Assembly (NCBI GenBank): GCA_009840635.1
Contig: VXNL01000071.1
Location: forward strand, 1 to 64,000
Direction of reading: 5' to 3'
From: Acidobacteriota bacterium
GTDB taxonomy: Bacteria; Acidobacteriota; Vicinamibacteria; Marinacidobacterales; Marinacidobacteraceae
Length of the DNA: 64,000 nt
Part shown: piece after piece, positions 52,761 to 63,000 of the stretch
Numbering within the stretch: the stretch's first letter is position 1
Layout: each line of letters opens with the position of its first letter
Made by a program: the position numbers and the translations under genes
Notes under the pieces: generated by a model
Seen by the model: only the letters and a program-made list of their open reading frames with translations
The model's database searches: none
What the model was told of the DNA's origin: nothing

Positions 52761-52796
52761 GATAATCGCGCACCGGTGCTCCTCCGCATGGCGTAC

Positions 52797-52844
52797 CCGG
52801 CTTGGAACGCCGGCTTCAGCCGGCACAGCCCGCCGAAGGCGGGC
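52797..52844 (+). repeat. Dispersed double-hairpin element, copy 8
   Basis: Leader CGGCTTGGAAC, first hairpin GCCGGCTTCAGCCGGC (52809-52824), second hairpin GCCCGCC, GAA, GGCGGGC (52828-52844). The leader and first stem equal copies 1 and 2. Confidence 0.8.
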
Positions 52845-53059
52845 GGCGAGACGAACCTCACTCGCCACGATGGCGCGCGCCAACGCACCCGGGGTGGCGA
52901 CGAACCGCCCGCGGCCCTGCGGGCCGCTGCGGACCCACCTGTAACACGCTGCTTATTCTTTAGGTTATGGGTTATCCGCAGAATTCGATATCAGACTCGC
53001 TATCACTGACAAGGTCCGCTGACGGTACGAACTGTAATCGGCAACTCCGGGGTAAGCGG

Positions 53060-53656
53060 TAAGCGTTCGGTCGTGCCGGTATGGAGCCAGCATCGGCTTC
53101 CGCCTAAACCCTGCAAATGGTGTGGATCGTGGAGTCCGGGGTTCAATGGGTGAGATCACCGCTTTCGTCGGCTTGGCGATAGCGGGGTTCCTACTTGGCC
53201 GGCTGTTCCGGCGGTCTTCGAAGTGACACCCAGCCATCGGCCGCGGTCGAGTCCACTCGCGCATCGCCATGCGTCTTGGCTCCGACGAGAGCGAATGTCG
53301 AAGCCCGGTCCCCGTCCCACATACCGGCTCCACCGAACGCTTACGGTAAGCGGGTAAGCGTTTGGTCGTGGGTGTATGAGGACCGACAACGGGGTGGCCG
53401 GTGTGCGAACCCGAGCAGCGGAGAAAGGGAGCGGGGACGAGTTGCAGAGGGTAGAACTCGCCGCCCGCAGCCGTGTGGGCGCTTCGGGATCGGTGCCAAA
53501 AGCGTTGTGGCGCAAGGAGTTGGCGGCGATCCGGGAGGCGGAGAATGCGATGGCGGTGGAGGGCGTGCTGGTCGGCCTGCGTCTGTTTCTCCAGACGATG
53601 ACGGCGCGGCCGGATACGTCAACCCCATGTCTATATCCCCTCCACCGAACGCTTAC
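53060..53656. repeat. Two tandem cassettes bounded by 24-nt inverted repeats
   Basis: Four related 24-nt sequences alternate in orientation: 53060-53083 forward, 53321-53344 reverse, 53354-53377 forward, 53633-53656 reverse. The first pair matches at about 22 of 24 positions when one is inverted. All contain GTAAGCGTT or its complement AACGCTTAC. The forward copies are preceded by a second partial GGTAAGCG. They delimit two units of 285 and 303 bases, 9 bases apart. The interior sequences of the two units are not similar by eye. Confidence 0.7.
53146..53226 (+). CDS. Possible 26-residue single-span membrane peptide
   Basis: The ORF MGEITAFVGLAIAGFLLGRL plus a basic end FRRSSK has a short hydrophobic helix and a positive C-terminus, the shape of type I toxin or regulatory peptides. 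It lies inside the first inverted-repeat cassette. The ribosome-binding site is weak (GGGG, 5 bases before the ATG). With so short a frame, chance is a real alternative. Confidence 0.25.
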   Translation: MGEITAFVGLAIAGFLLGRLFRRSSK

Positions 53657-53684
53657 GGCCTGCCGGCCTGCGGGTTGGCAGTCT

Positions 53685-56600
53685 TTAGGTTTCTTCGAGC
53701 GACTCGACAAGCAGCCGGTCGGCGAGGACATGGACCCGCTTTTTCCGCTCGGCAACCCGCTCCCCGATCTGCGCGCCGAGCTGCGTGGGATTTCTGCACA
53801 CGAGGAAATCCCACTCCCCCATCCTTCCCCAGCGGTTGACCGCCCGTACCCAACGTTTCGCAGCTTCGTGCTTCGCCGGTGTTTCGGGAGGCTCCATTCC
53901 CTTGATCTCGACGATCAGGCGGACGCCGTTCGCAAGGCTCACGATGAAGTCGGGTTCGTAACCCCGCTCGTTTCCCTGGAACGAGTAGGGGATCACGAAC
54001 TCCAGGCGTTCGTTGCGGACGAAACTGGACACCACCCCGGCCTCGGCAAGCTGTTCGAGTTGTCCGGTAGCGGCCTGCTCCCAACGCGCCGTGTCGCAGG
54101 CCACGAAGTTCACGTGGCTCGCGGTGGCGGCGACGACCGGCTTGACCGTCTTGAAGTACACGCTGGCCGTGCTGCCGGAGGGCCGGTAGCGGTTCAGTCG
54201 GGGGAGTTCCGGCGGTTCCCCGACGGCATCGTCGGGCCGAACGGCGGCGGACAGCAGGCCGACGATCCGCTGCTGGTAGATATCGAGTCCGACCTCTTCC
54301 GGCGCCATGCCGTTAAGGTCTATGCGGTCCCGGAGGTAGTCGCGGACGATCTGCAGCACCTGAGGAAAAAGGGCCTGCCGCGACACCCGGCAACGTGACC
54401 CGTTTCCGTCGAGCCAGCCGGCGGACAGCACCCGTACTACTCCGGCGGCAATCTCGAACGCCAAGGTCTGTGGGTGGACGGAACGGTAGTACTGAGTCCG
54501 GTCCACTCTCCGCATGTCGAATCCGCCGTACTCGATCTGGTGGCCGACCTTGTACCCCACCTCGGGCCGCATCGCCGTCGTCTTGGGAGCCGTCATTCGA
54601 TCCAACACAGTCGGCTCCACCTCACCCACGTCACACACGATCCGGTTCCGCGCCGGAGCGGTCACGTATCCCTCGACCACCGGGAAGCGAATCTCCAAAT
54701 GACGCCTCTCCGGCAGTGCCATCACCTCATGTTTCGGACGATCTTCCTTTTGGTGTTGTCCGGGGGGGCGGCCCTTGAAGGGAATCAGGGAGAACGGAAT
54801 CCCGAAGACATCCACGTACTCGGGGGTGAGCAGTCCGGTCTCGGGATCCGGGGTGTAGTCCATGCGGCGAAGCCCGCGCCCCACGACCTGTTCGCAGAGG
54901 AGCTGACTGTTGAAGGCGCGTAGCCCAAGGATCTGGGTGACGTTGTTGGCGTCCCAGCCCTCGCTCAGCATGTTCACACTCACCACGCAACGCACCCGTT
55001 CTCCGGCCCTGCCCGGCTTTCCAACGGTGGAGACCGTTCGTCTCAGTCTCTCGGCCGCCTGCTTGCGGCCTTCCTTCACCTGACCGCTTTCGGCCTCCTC
55101 CAGCAGTTTCGAATCAATCCGCAAGGTGACTTCCACACCGCTCGTGTTCCAGAACTCGTCGAAACCTCTGAGCCCAGTGCCGAATTGCTTGACCTTCTTT
55201 GGTTTGGCACCGGACTTTCGTTGCTGCCGACGCCCGGCGGACCCCGGTACGCCGTTCCCGTTTTCGTCTGGCGCAACGAGGGTCTCGCCGGAGATCATGC
55301 GGTGGAAGTGACTTGCGATGTCGGTGTTGTCGCACACCACGATCATGACCGGAGGGGTCCGGTCTTCCCCGGGGGCTGCGTCCTGTACCTGCCGGAACCG
55401 CTCCCGCCACTGCCCCGCGAGTGTCAGCAGCGCGTCCTGCGCTTCCCGGTAGGCCGCCTCAGGTTTCAGCTTGCCCCCAGGTAAGCGGTCGTCCGGACCC
55501 AACGCCTCCTGAACCCGCTGCCAGAGCCGAAAGTACTTCGGGTCAGGCCTTCCGGAGTCATCCCGCGCGGGGAGCCGGGGAATCTTTGTGATGCCGGACT
55601 CGATGGCATCCACAAGGCTGAAATCGCTGACGATCCACGGCAACGGCGATCCCTCCGGATACCCGCTGCCCTGGATGTAGAACGGTGTCGCGGAGAGGTC
55701 CACAGCGAGCCCGATGCCGCACGCGGCGTTTATGCGATCCAACCCCTCGACCCAGACGGTTGCCGCTTCCCGTTCCCGCTTCTCCTCGTCGGTGAGCTTG
55801 CCGGCAACGGCCGCCGGCCGGTAGGCGTGGTGCCCCTCGTCGTTCAACACCATAAGCGGCTCGTCGTCCCAGAGATCGCCGAGGCGGGCGCGGGCGAACG
55901 CCTCCGGCGTCTCCTCCCCGAGGTCGCCGACCTTGGCGGTGCCCACGCGGATTTCCGGCGACTCCCGGTTCAGTAGGTGCCAGTTGGAGACCAGCACCCT
56001 TCCCTTCACCAATTCCGGCCGCATCGGGGCGGGAACGAGATCGAACTCCTCGTAGTAGTTTCCCGCAGTGCCCGGTCGGAGCACCGCGAGGCGTTCCCGG
56101 ATGGTGAGGTTCGGGCAGAGGACAAGCACACGGCGGGGATAGCGGGGGTCGCCGGGTTTGCTCCCCCGGTTGCAGAAGGCCCAAGCAATGAGCATCGCCA
56201 TGACCACTGTCTTGCCGCTTCCCGTCGCCATCTTGCACGCATACCTCGGGATCGCCGACAACGCCTTGTCGTGCGGAACGTCGGCGAGCTTCGGATGCTG
56301 CGCCACCTTCGCGACCCAATCCGCGGGCCGCGGGTTGTTCCCTTCGCAGAGCGTCCGGAACTCCTCCGGCGCGAGTCTTGGCTTCCAGCGAGGGCGTTTT
56401 CTCGCCCGCAGGATCTCCTCAAGGTAGAGGACCGTCTCGACGGCCTCCAGTTGGCAGAAGAACAGGCGACGGGGCCGATCATGCCGCCACCAGTGGCGCA
56501 GCAGCCGTTTCGTTGTCTCGGATGCGTTCTGCCAACCCGAGTTCCTCCAACGGCGCACGTCGTAGCGCAAAGCGTTGACGAGCGGCAGGTCGTCGACATC

Positions 56601-56798
56601 CTCGTCGGGGAGCAGGAGGCGCTGGGCGCTTCCGGCGCGAACCGATCTGAACCAATAGCTGGCGTCCCGCCGCGACGCTATCCGCTCCGGGCGTGGGCGG
56701 TCCCGCGTGTAGAGCCAGTGCTCGTTCGGCTCCTCGTAGGGGGAACAGAGGATAGGTTGCTCGACCGGTTCGACCGGGATTCCCAAGTCTTCCGGCAT
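53685..56798 (-). CDS. Type III-like restriction endonuclease (BPTD_3080-type Res)
   Basis: This 1037-residue enzyme is an SF2 helicase/translocase fused to a nuclease. Walker A is MATGSGKTVVMAML near residue 191, the DExH box is LNDEGHHAYRP near 318, DLSATPFY follows, and motif VI is EQVVGRGLRRMDY. A C-terminal PD-ExK nuclease is seen at YEPDFIVSLANGVRLIVEIKG near residues 949-965 with Asp, Glu and Lys present, so the nuclease looks active. It resembles the BPTD_3080 family, which works with a large Mod. It starts 10 bases after the mod stop, so the two are one operon. Predicted role: cleaving unmethylated foreign DNA. Confidence 0.9.
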   Translation of the reverse strand: MPEDLGIPVEPVEQPILCSPYEEPNEHWLYTRDRPRPERIASRRDASYWFRSVRAGSAQRLLLPDEDVDDLPLVNALRYDVRRWRNSGWQNASETTKRLLRHWWRHDRPRRLFFCQLEAVETVLYLEEILRARKRPRWKPRLAPEEFRTLCEGNNPRPADWVAKVAQHPKLADVPHDKALSAIPRYACKMATGSGKTVVMAMLIAWAFCNRGSKPGDPRYPRRVLVLCPNLTIRERLAVLRPGTAGNYYEEFDLVPAPMRPELVKGRVLVSNWHLLNRESPEIRVGTAKVGDLGEETPEAFARARLGDLWDDEPLMVLNDEGHHAYRPAAVAGKLTDEEKREREAATVWVEGLDRINAACGIGLAVDLSATPFYIQGSGYPEGSPLPWIVSDFSLVDAIESGITKIPRLPARDDSGRPDPKYFRLWQRVQEALGPDDRLPGGKLKPEAAYREAQDALLTLAGQWRERFRQVQDAAPGEDRTPPVMIVVCDNTDIASHFHRMISGETLVAPDENGNGVPGSAGRRQQRKSGAKPKKVKQFGTGLRGFDEFWNTSGVEVTLRIDSKLLEEAESGQVKEGRKQAAERLRRTVSTVGKPGRAGERVRCVVSVNMLSEGWDANNVTQILGLRAFNSQLLCEQVVGRGLRRMDYTPDPETGLLTPEYVDVFGIPFSLIPFKGRPPGQHQKEDRPKHEVMALPERRHLEIRFPVVEGYVTAPARNRIVCDVGEVEPTVLDRMTAPKTTAMRPEVGYKVGHQIEYGGFDMRRVDRTQYYRSVHPQTLAFEIAAGVVRVLSAGWLDGNGSRCRVSRQALFPQVLQIVRDYLRDRIDLNGMAPEEVGLDIYQQRIVGLLSAAVRPDDAVGEPPELPRLNRYRPSGSTASVYFKTVKPVVAATASHVNFVACDTARWEQAATGQLEQLAEAGVVSSFVRNERLEFVIPYSFQGNERGYEPDFIVSLANGVRLIVEIKGMEPPETPAKHEAAKRWVRAVNRWGRMGEWDFLVCRNPTQLGAQIGERVAERKKRVHVLADRLLVESLEET

Positions 56799-56808
56799 GG
56801 ACGCTGCG

Positions 56809-59800
56809 TTAACGCCGCTCCGGTTCCGCTGGGGTCAACGTCAGCACCCGGAGTCCCTCGATACCGCGGGGATCAATGACCTTGACTGCCACGCGCCAGG
56901 AGTCGCCAGCGCCAAGCCGCTCCGGACGGCGGAACCCCAAGCTCTGGAAGCCGCTGAGCGCAGCGAAAGACTCCCGGTCAGTGAGCCCCAGATCGCCCAG
57001 CGCGCGGGCAAGCCGATCCCATTTGTTGCGATCCGGGAAAAACGCTTGGCAGATGCAGAACGTCCGGCCATCGTAGTCGGTGTCGAGGAACCACGCCGCG
57101 ACCCGGTCGCGGTTCGTGGGGAGCACTTGGTTCCCCACCGGATCGTAGACATCCATCCCCTCCATGGTCACCCGGCATTCGCCATCTTCTCCGACCTCAG
57201 GATCGCTCACGCGCGGAGCGGCGAACACGGTGAAGATCTGGCTTCCCGGCTGGGTCTTGAGCAGTTCTTCCATGGCCACGTCCGGGCTGATGAGGGCCAT
57301 GTGGCACCTCACGTCAGGATGCGCGTCGTCCTGGACCGCTTCTTGGGCCGCTGCGTCGAAGCCGAAGGCAGCAAACACAAGGTCGTCGTACCCCGCCCGA
57401 TTTGCATCGCGGAGTGCCCGCTCCACCTGGAGTGCGGTGAGGTTGCCTACCTCGGGGCCGACACTCACGGCGACCCGACGGTTCCCGTTCTCCCATTCCC
57501 CCTCGGCGTGGAGGAGGGCGCCTATCGCGGCTTCCAGCCGGGCGAAGCGCATTGGAGACTGCTGCGGGAACTCAACACCGCTCGCGCGCAGCAGGCGGAT
57601 CACCTTGGCGATATGCGCCTCGCCGTTTAGGACAGCCGCTTCGGTGGCGTCCTCGGGGAACGACTCAAGCGCCTCTGGAGCGCCGCCGATTGGGGAATCC
57701 GGCCCCTCTTCGAGCGCGATGACGCCCTCGACGCTGAAGGGGCCGGCGACGCGGACGGCACCCGACTCGATGTGGGGCTGGTCGACGAGTTCCTCGGATT
57801 CGGCGTTCGCGGCGATACAGGCGTTCACCTCGTCCATCTTCGCCCGCCAGGCGGTCCGGTAGGCGCCGAGCGCCTCGCGGAGCGGCACAGGCCAGTCCGG
57901 GTCGGCGTCAAAGGGGACCTGCCAAGGGCGCCACGAACCGTTAGGAATATGTAAGCCGTATTTCCGAATCTGGGTCGCCGTGAGGGCCCTCAGCGGGCTT
58001 CGCGCCGACTGCGGCCGGACATCCACAAACGAGGTCCCCGGCAGTAGCCAGCGCCTTACATCGGCATCGGAGACGCCGAGCGCGCCCTGTTCGCGGTGTT
58101 TGGTCAAGAGCTTCCCTACGAGCTTTGCCTTCGTCTCTTCCGTGACGAGTGTCGCGGCCGCGTTCAGGTTGTCCAGAGCCGCCGCGAGGTGGGGCTCGTG
58201 CTTATCGAAGATGGAGTCGAGGGAGACGTTGTGGGCAATGCCCTTAAGGGTCACGCGCGGAGCCGTCTTGAGGTCGAGCGTCGCCGGTTCCTCAGTGGCG
58301 CGGCCCGCATGGTCCTGCGCCGAGAGCCACGGCCCATCGGGGTTGCGTTGCAAGTCCCTGGCGTTCGGTTTACGGAGTCGGTAGTTGTCGAAGGTCGCCG
58401 TCATGAGCCGGTGTTTCGCCAAGGTCAGGGCCACGCGGCTCGTATCCACCGCGATCCAGCGGCGGCCCCACTTCTCGGCCACGAAGGGGGTCGTCCCGCT
58501 GCCGCAGGTGGGATCGAGGACGAGATCACCGGGATCCGTGGTCATCAAGAGGCAGCGTTCGACGACCTTCCGGGCGGTCTGCACGGAGTAAATCGGCTGC
58601 TCTTCGCCCTTAGTGTCCGTCCAAAGGTTGGAGATTGCGGATCTGCCACGATCCTCCCAGAACACGACGCCTCCCACGGAAGAGCCCGTTCCCGAAAAAA
58701 GCCGCTCCGCCCTAGCCAGCCGATCCAGTCCGGCCGGCACGTCAAAACGCCAATGTTTGTTGGCGCCACATTTTCTCGGCTGTCCCTGAAAGCGGTAATC
58801 CCGGCTACGAGACGGATCCGGATCCTGGCTCACGATCGGGTAGTCCACCCGCACCCATCGCCAGCCATCCCGCAACAGACTTGTGAGTTCTTGTGAGTTG
58901 AAGCGACCAGCCGAGACGATTTCTCCTGACGGGGCCATCAGGCTCCGGTATTTGGAGTCCGTAACGGTGTCTGCCCGCCCCGCGGCCAGCGGAATGACCT
59001 TCTGGTGTTCCGCGTCCTTGGCGTACCAGAGCAGGTAGTCGTGCACTGACGCAGTGGGTACGGTGGCGCCCTTCTTCTTGAAGATGATGGTCACGACCGC
59101 GTTGTCCTTGCCGAAGACCTCATCCATCACACACCGGACCCGATGCACGTTTTCGTCGCTGATCTGGACGAAGATGCTCCCCGTATCGGCAAGCAGCTCC
59201 CGCGCCATGGCGAGCCGATCGCGAAGGTACGCGAGGTAGGAGTGGACGCCGAGCGTCCAAGTATCCCGGTAGGCTCGCACCATCTCCGGCTCGCGGGTTA
59301 GGTCCTGCTCCCGATCCTTGACATTCCGGCGACCTAGGTCCGGTTGGAAATTGGATCGGAAGCTGATCCCATAGGGCGGGTCCACGTAGATCATCTGGAC
59401 CTTACCCGCGAGATCCTCGTGGTGCGCAAGGCTCGCCATTACCTGGAGTGAGTCCCCGAGGATGAGCCGGTTCGTCCAGTCCACGTCGTGCCGATAGAAC
59501 TGGACCGCCTTCGCGTAGTCCAACTCAGGGTCCCCGAAGAGGCTCCTCTGCACATCCTTCCGGCGGACCGCCCGGAGGAGTGCCTCGGTCGAGACCCGCT
59601 CGTGCATGTGGAGCGCGACCGGATCCACCTCGAACCACGGCCGCTCGCGCTTGCCCGCCCACTCGAGCCACGGCTCGTGCCGCCGAAGCGCCTCGGCGAG
59701 GATCTGGGCCTCTTCCGCATTTAGCGGCCGCTTCCGCGCTTCCCGCACGATGTCCGGCAGCCGGTCCGCGTCGTCAGCCTCGGGCGACGACCGCAGCGCT

Positions 59801-59946
59801 GGCGGAAGATGCGGGTTGAACCAGTACCGGTGGGGAGCCTCGCTACCGACTCGCCCGTGCGACTCCAAACCCGCCGGCGGCAGGTTCTTCCGCTTCGCCC
59901 GGTGCTGGAGCGCCCCTACTGGCTCCCGGGAAGCTCTCGGCGACAT
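56809..59946 (-). CDS. Type III-like site-specific DNA-methyltransferase (Mod)
   Basis: This 1045-residue adenine-type methyltransferase of the beta order has motif IV IYVDPPYG near residue 187 before motif I VLDPTCGSGTTPFVAEK near residue 478. After motif IV comes YLRDRLAMARELLADTGSIFVQI, and the linker before motif I is long. Methyl transfer from SAM to adenine N6 is predicted, protecting host DNA and giving the site specificity. It is about 400 residues longer than a typical type III Mod; the extra C-terminal part (from about residue 560) has no known motif by eye and may help target recognition or the Res contact. Res follows after 10 bases. Confidence 0.9.
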   Translation of the reverse strand: MSPRASREPVGALQHRAKRKNLPPAGLESHGRVGSEAPHRYWFNPHLPPALRSSPEADDADRLPDIVREARKRPLNAEEAQILAEALRRHEPWLEWAGKRERPWFEVDPVALHMHERVSTEALLRAVRRKDVQRSLFGDPELDYAKAVQFYRHDVDWTNRLILGDSLQVMASLAHHEDLAGKVQMIYVDPPYGISFRSNFQPDLGRRNVKDREQDLTREPEMVRAYRDTWTLGVHSYLAYLRDRLAMARELLADTGSIFVQISDENVHRVRCVMDEVFGKDNAVVTIIFKKKGATVPTASVHDYLLWYAKDAEHQKVIPLAAGRADTVTDSKYRSLMAPSGEIVSAGRFNSQELTSLLRDGWRWVRVDYPIVSQDPDPSRSRDYRFQGQPRKCGANKHWRFDVPAGLDRLARAERLFSGTGSSVGGVVFWEDRGRSAISNLWTDTKGEEQPIYSVQTARKVVERCLLMTTDPGDLVLDPTCGSGTTPFVAEKWGRRWIAVDTSRVALTLAKHRLMTATFDNYRLRKPNARDLQRNPDGPWLSAQDHAGRATEEPATLDLKTAPRVTLKGIAHNVSLDSIFDKHEPHLAAALDNLNAAATLVTEETKAKLVGKLLTKHREQGALGVSDADVRRWLLPGTSFVDVRPQSARSPLRALTATQIRKYGLHIPNGSWRPWQVPFDADPDWPVPLREALGAYRTAWRAKMDEVNACIAANAESEELVDQPHIESGAVRVAGPFSVEGVIALEEGPDSPIGGAPEALESFPEDATEAAVLNGEAHIAKVIRLLRASGVEFPQQSPMRFARLEAAIGALLHAEGEWENGNRRVAVSVGPEVGNLTALQVERALRDANRAGYDDLVFAAFGFDAAAQEAVQDDAHPDVRCHMALISPDVAMEELLKTQPGSQIFTVFAAPRVSDPEVGEDGECRVTMEGMDVYDPVGNQVLPTNRDRVAAWFLDTDYDGRTFCICQAFFPDRNKWDRLARALGDLGLTDRESFAALSGFQSLGFRRPERLGAGDSWRVAVKVIDPRGIEGLRVLTLTPAEPERR

Positions 59947-60092
59947 GGGGAAATCGTAGGCGAAAGGCAGCCGACCTCAGCCCACCCGCCGACGGAGCAG
60001 CCCCGGGCTGGCGCTGACCCCGTGCACCACCGAACCAATCCAGTCTGGCGGAAGAGGGCCGTCGAGACCCTCCGTCCTGAAGTGCGATCCCT

Positions 60093-63000
60093 TCAGGGAC
60101 TCTCCTCCTCGTTGTCGCTCGCCCTCGAAGCCGAGTACCACTCCCTGGCGAATCGGACGACGCAAAGCGGATCCTCGTCTCCTGCCTTGGTCCAGGATTC
60201 GACTATTTCGTCGTCTCCTCGGCCAGCACCCGTGATGGCCCAAGCCAGCCACACGCACCAGTACCGACGCAGCGGAAGTTCGTCCGCAACCCACGGATCC
60301 GCCGAATTGGTCCGATATGCGAGTTCCGACCGCAGCCGTCTCAACCCCTCGACGACGCGCGAATGGATGGCCGCGATGAACTGTGGGTTCCCGCCCTCGT
60401 AAATGGTGCGGGCCACCCTCAGTGCGCCGATTAGGCCGCTCTGTTGGGTCGTTCCGACTGCTACACCGATGTCCCCCACACTCTCTACCGAAGGCGGACG
60501 CATGAGGGGTTCTCCTGTCTGACCGGCCTTCCTGATCCACCAGTGGAGGGCATTCCAAGCAGCCAGACTGACCCGTCCGTCGGGAGACCTCGTCCCCAAT
60601 CGCAGCCGGTCCTCTGCTTCCGTGCGATCCGCACCACCGAGAGCGCCCGATGCCGCGACCATCAGGAATTCGTTCTCGGGACTTGCCCATTGTTCGGCTA
60701 TCGGGTGACGACGCCCCGTAACGGGTTGCGCGTTATCTGCCAGCCGATGCAGGACCGAGTCTGGGGCGCTCTGGTGAGTCATGACACCCAACAGAAATCG
60801 AACCGCGCGGTCGCGAGATGTGCCACGCATCAAGCGCTGGGTTGACTCGTGACGAAGCCATTCTTCCACCTCCCCCCAGAACCAACCCCGCTCATCTGCC
60901 GAGAGACGGATGACTCGGTCGCGGAGATGATCGGGATTCCAAGCCGCGGCGACGTTCCGAATTGTCTCTTCCCGCCTCTCGGCACCCGCCTGCGTCGCAT
61001 TCGGACCGATCCATGTGGCCCGAAAGCGTTGAGCCGCCATTCCGGGCTCCGGCTCCGGGAGGACCAGATACACCCAGTCGTCTACGTTTCGGATCTTGGG
61101 CAGTCCAATCGGTCCTTGATGCACAGTGCCCCACAGGCTGAGAGCCACCTCCTGTTCTTCAGTCTCGGTAAGGAGGCGCCTCCAAGCGATCGGATTCAGC
61201 CGGTCGAAGGCTAGACGCCGAGCATCGTCACTGCCACGAAGGGCCGTGCAGATCTGGTGTACGCACGACGCCCAGACAGAGTCGTCGATATCACGCCGCT
61301 CAATTCTGGGTAGCCCGCCGAGCAGGAGATCGCCGGGATCTTTGTCTGTGATGAACGCGTCGTCCGGAATAGACGCCTGAAGAATCTCGGGGACGGCGCG
61401 TGTACGTGATTCGAGGTCCATGGCGCCCCAACTGCGTTTCCAAAGGCGGGTGATGCTCGACCAGAACCCGTTGTCCACCCAGCGCCGTGATCTGCGGTAT
61501 TGGAGTGCCCATCTAAAGACCTCAGATGCCGGGGCCACTCCGTGGCGGACAACGCATCGCGACATGATTTCCACGGCCGTTTCGGCCCGCTGCCGGACAA
61601 AATCGTCTTCCGTAACACCCGGAGCCCACTTCTCCAGAAAGTGGTCGCGTGCGCTCTGGGAAGTTTCGAAAAGCGTTGAGGCTTCTCGGTCGGACATCCT
61701 GGCGACGTTCGTCTGGGAAACCACGGCGTCCAGGACCTTTTCGTTCCCGGACCCACTCACTAGGAGCAGGCGGACAGCGTACGCCGGGAAGTGCGGCGCG
61801 AAGACCCGCGCCGCCCGGTCGATGTGATCGCTCACGATTCGAATGCCTGGAATACCGGATGGGAGTCCCGAAAGCTCGAGGAGCCGCGTCAGACGCCGAG
61901 CGGAATGAAACGACCGGCTCTCTGCGTTGGAGAGCGAGAAACGGTTGACTCGCCCAAGATCGAAGGTCCAGGGCGAATCTTCGCGCTGATCATGCGTCAC
62001 TTGTCGCACGTAGGCCTCTAGGTCATAGCGAGCATCGGAGTCGTACGGTGCCAGCCGCGCCCAGAGGTCGTCATCGGGTTGCCAGGATCTGGTGCCTTCT
62101 CGCAACTCATCCCACCACTGCGCCCAGTTCAGCGCGCGGCGCCAGTGGAGCGCCCAACCGAGTCGTGCGGCGGTCAGAACGCAGCCCTCACGCGCCCAGG
62201 CCTGCTCGGCACGTTGGAGGGTTCGAAGCGCCAGGTCCCGACCAGTCTCAGGATCGCCGGCCCCCACCGTCAGGGCAGCCTTCCGCAGGGACCACATCGG
62301 GTCTCCATCCGCCGTATCCCATGCATTCAGGCGTTCACCCAGGCCAGCAAAATCCTGCTGCGCGAGTTTCCAAAGGCATCGCTCGTGCTGGAGCCGATGC
62401 AATGCGGGTGCACCGGGCTGAACGATGTCGTCCAACCGAGCATCCCATTCGTCGAATTTGGCTCGGTCAAGATCGTGGCGAGAATCCGTCAGGAGCGCGA
62501 GCATCAACGCTGTGCGGTCTTCATCTATCTCGCTTCGTCGCTCGTCGGACAGTGTGCCGTTCTCGTCGAGGTGTTCCTCGATCGCCGTGAGCGTTCCGTT
62601 CACCGCCTCCGCCAGTTCCGGTGTCAACGGATCCATCAACCGTTCGATTCGCTCGACCAATTCCCGCGCGACGGCCAGCCGATCGGTCGAGCCCATCTTC
62701 GGCAATGTGCCCAGCATCGGCTCGACCCACTCCGATGTGTAGCTGGACAAATGGAAGTGCTTCGAAAACGGAAGGATGGGCCAGCCTGGATAGACGCGCC
62801 GGTTGTGGCGCCAGATGGTCGCCGCTTTCTTGACTTGATCGGTCAACGGCTCCGCGCTGGAACTCTGAGAAGGTGCCCCGGGTGCTTCGAGCGGTTGGTC
62901 CGATGGAGCAACCGGCAACGGTATACCGGCCGCTATGTTCTTAGGCCTTTGCGGCGGAGGGAACGGCCAACGCTGTTCCCTGGTTTCGCCCGCCTCCAAC

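Larger units (their letters stand above)
52709..53684. other. 976-base region between leuB and res: repeats, no firm gene
   Basis: It contains two double-hairpin copies, an AT-richer stretch near 52950-53040, and two inverted-repeat-bounded cassettes at 53060-53656. Open frames across 53156-53755 on both strands overlap each other and have no recognised domain. The only suggestive small gene is a 26-codon hydrophobic ORF. I see no tRNA, transposase or CRISPR array. Confidence 0.6.

Noticed and set aside
53060-53656. Integron attC sites or a CRISPR array
   Set aside because: The repeats alternate in orientation, there are only four, the units are nearly 300 bases long, and the GTTRRRY core of attC is not present; no integrase or cas gene lies near.
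53376-54398. Possible 340-codon plus-strand gene at the end of the res gene
   Set aside because: Most of it is antisense to the nuclease domain of Res; only the first about 90 codons lie outside, and they show no domain.
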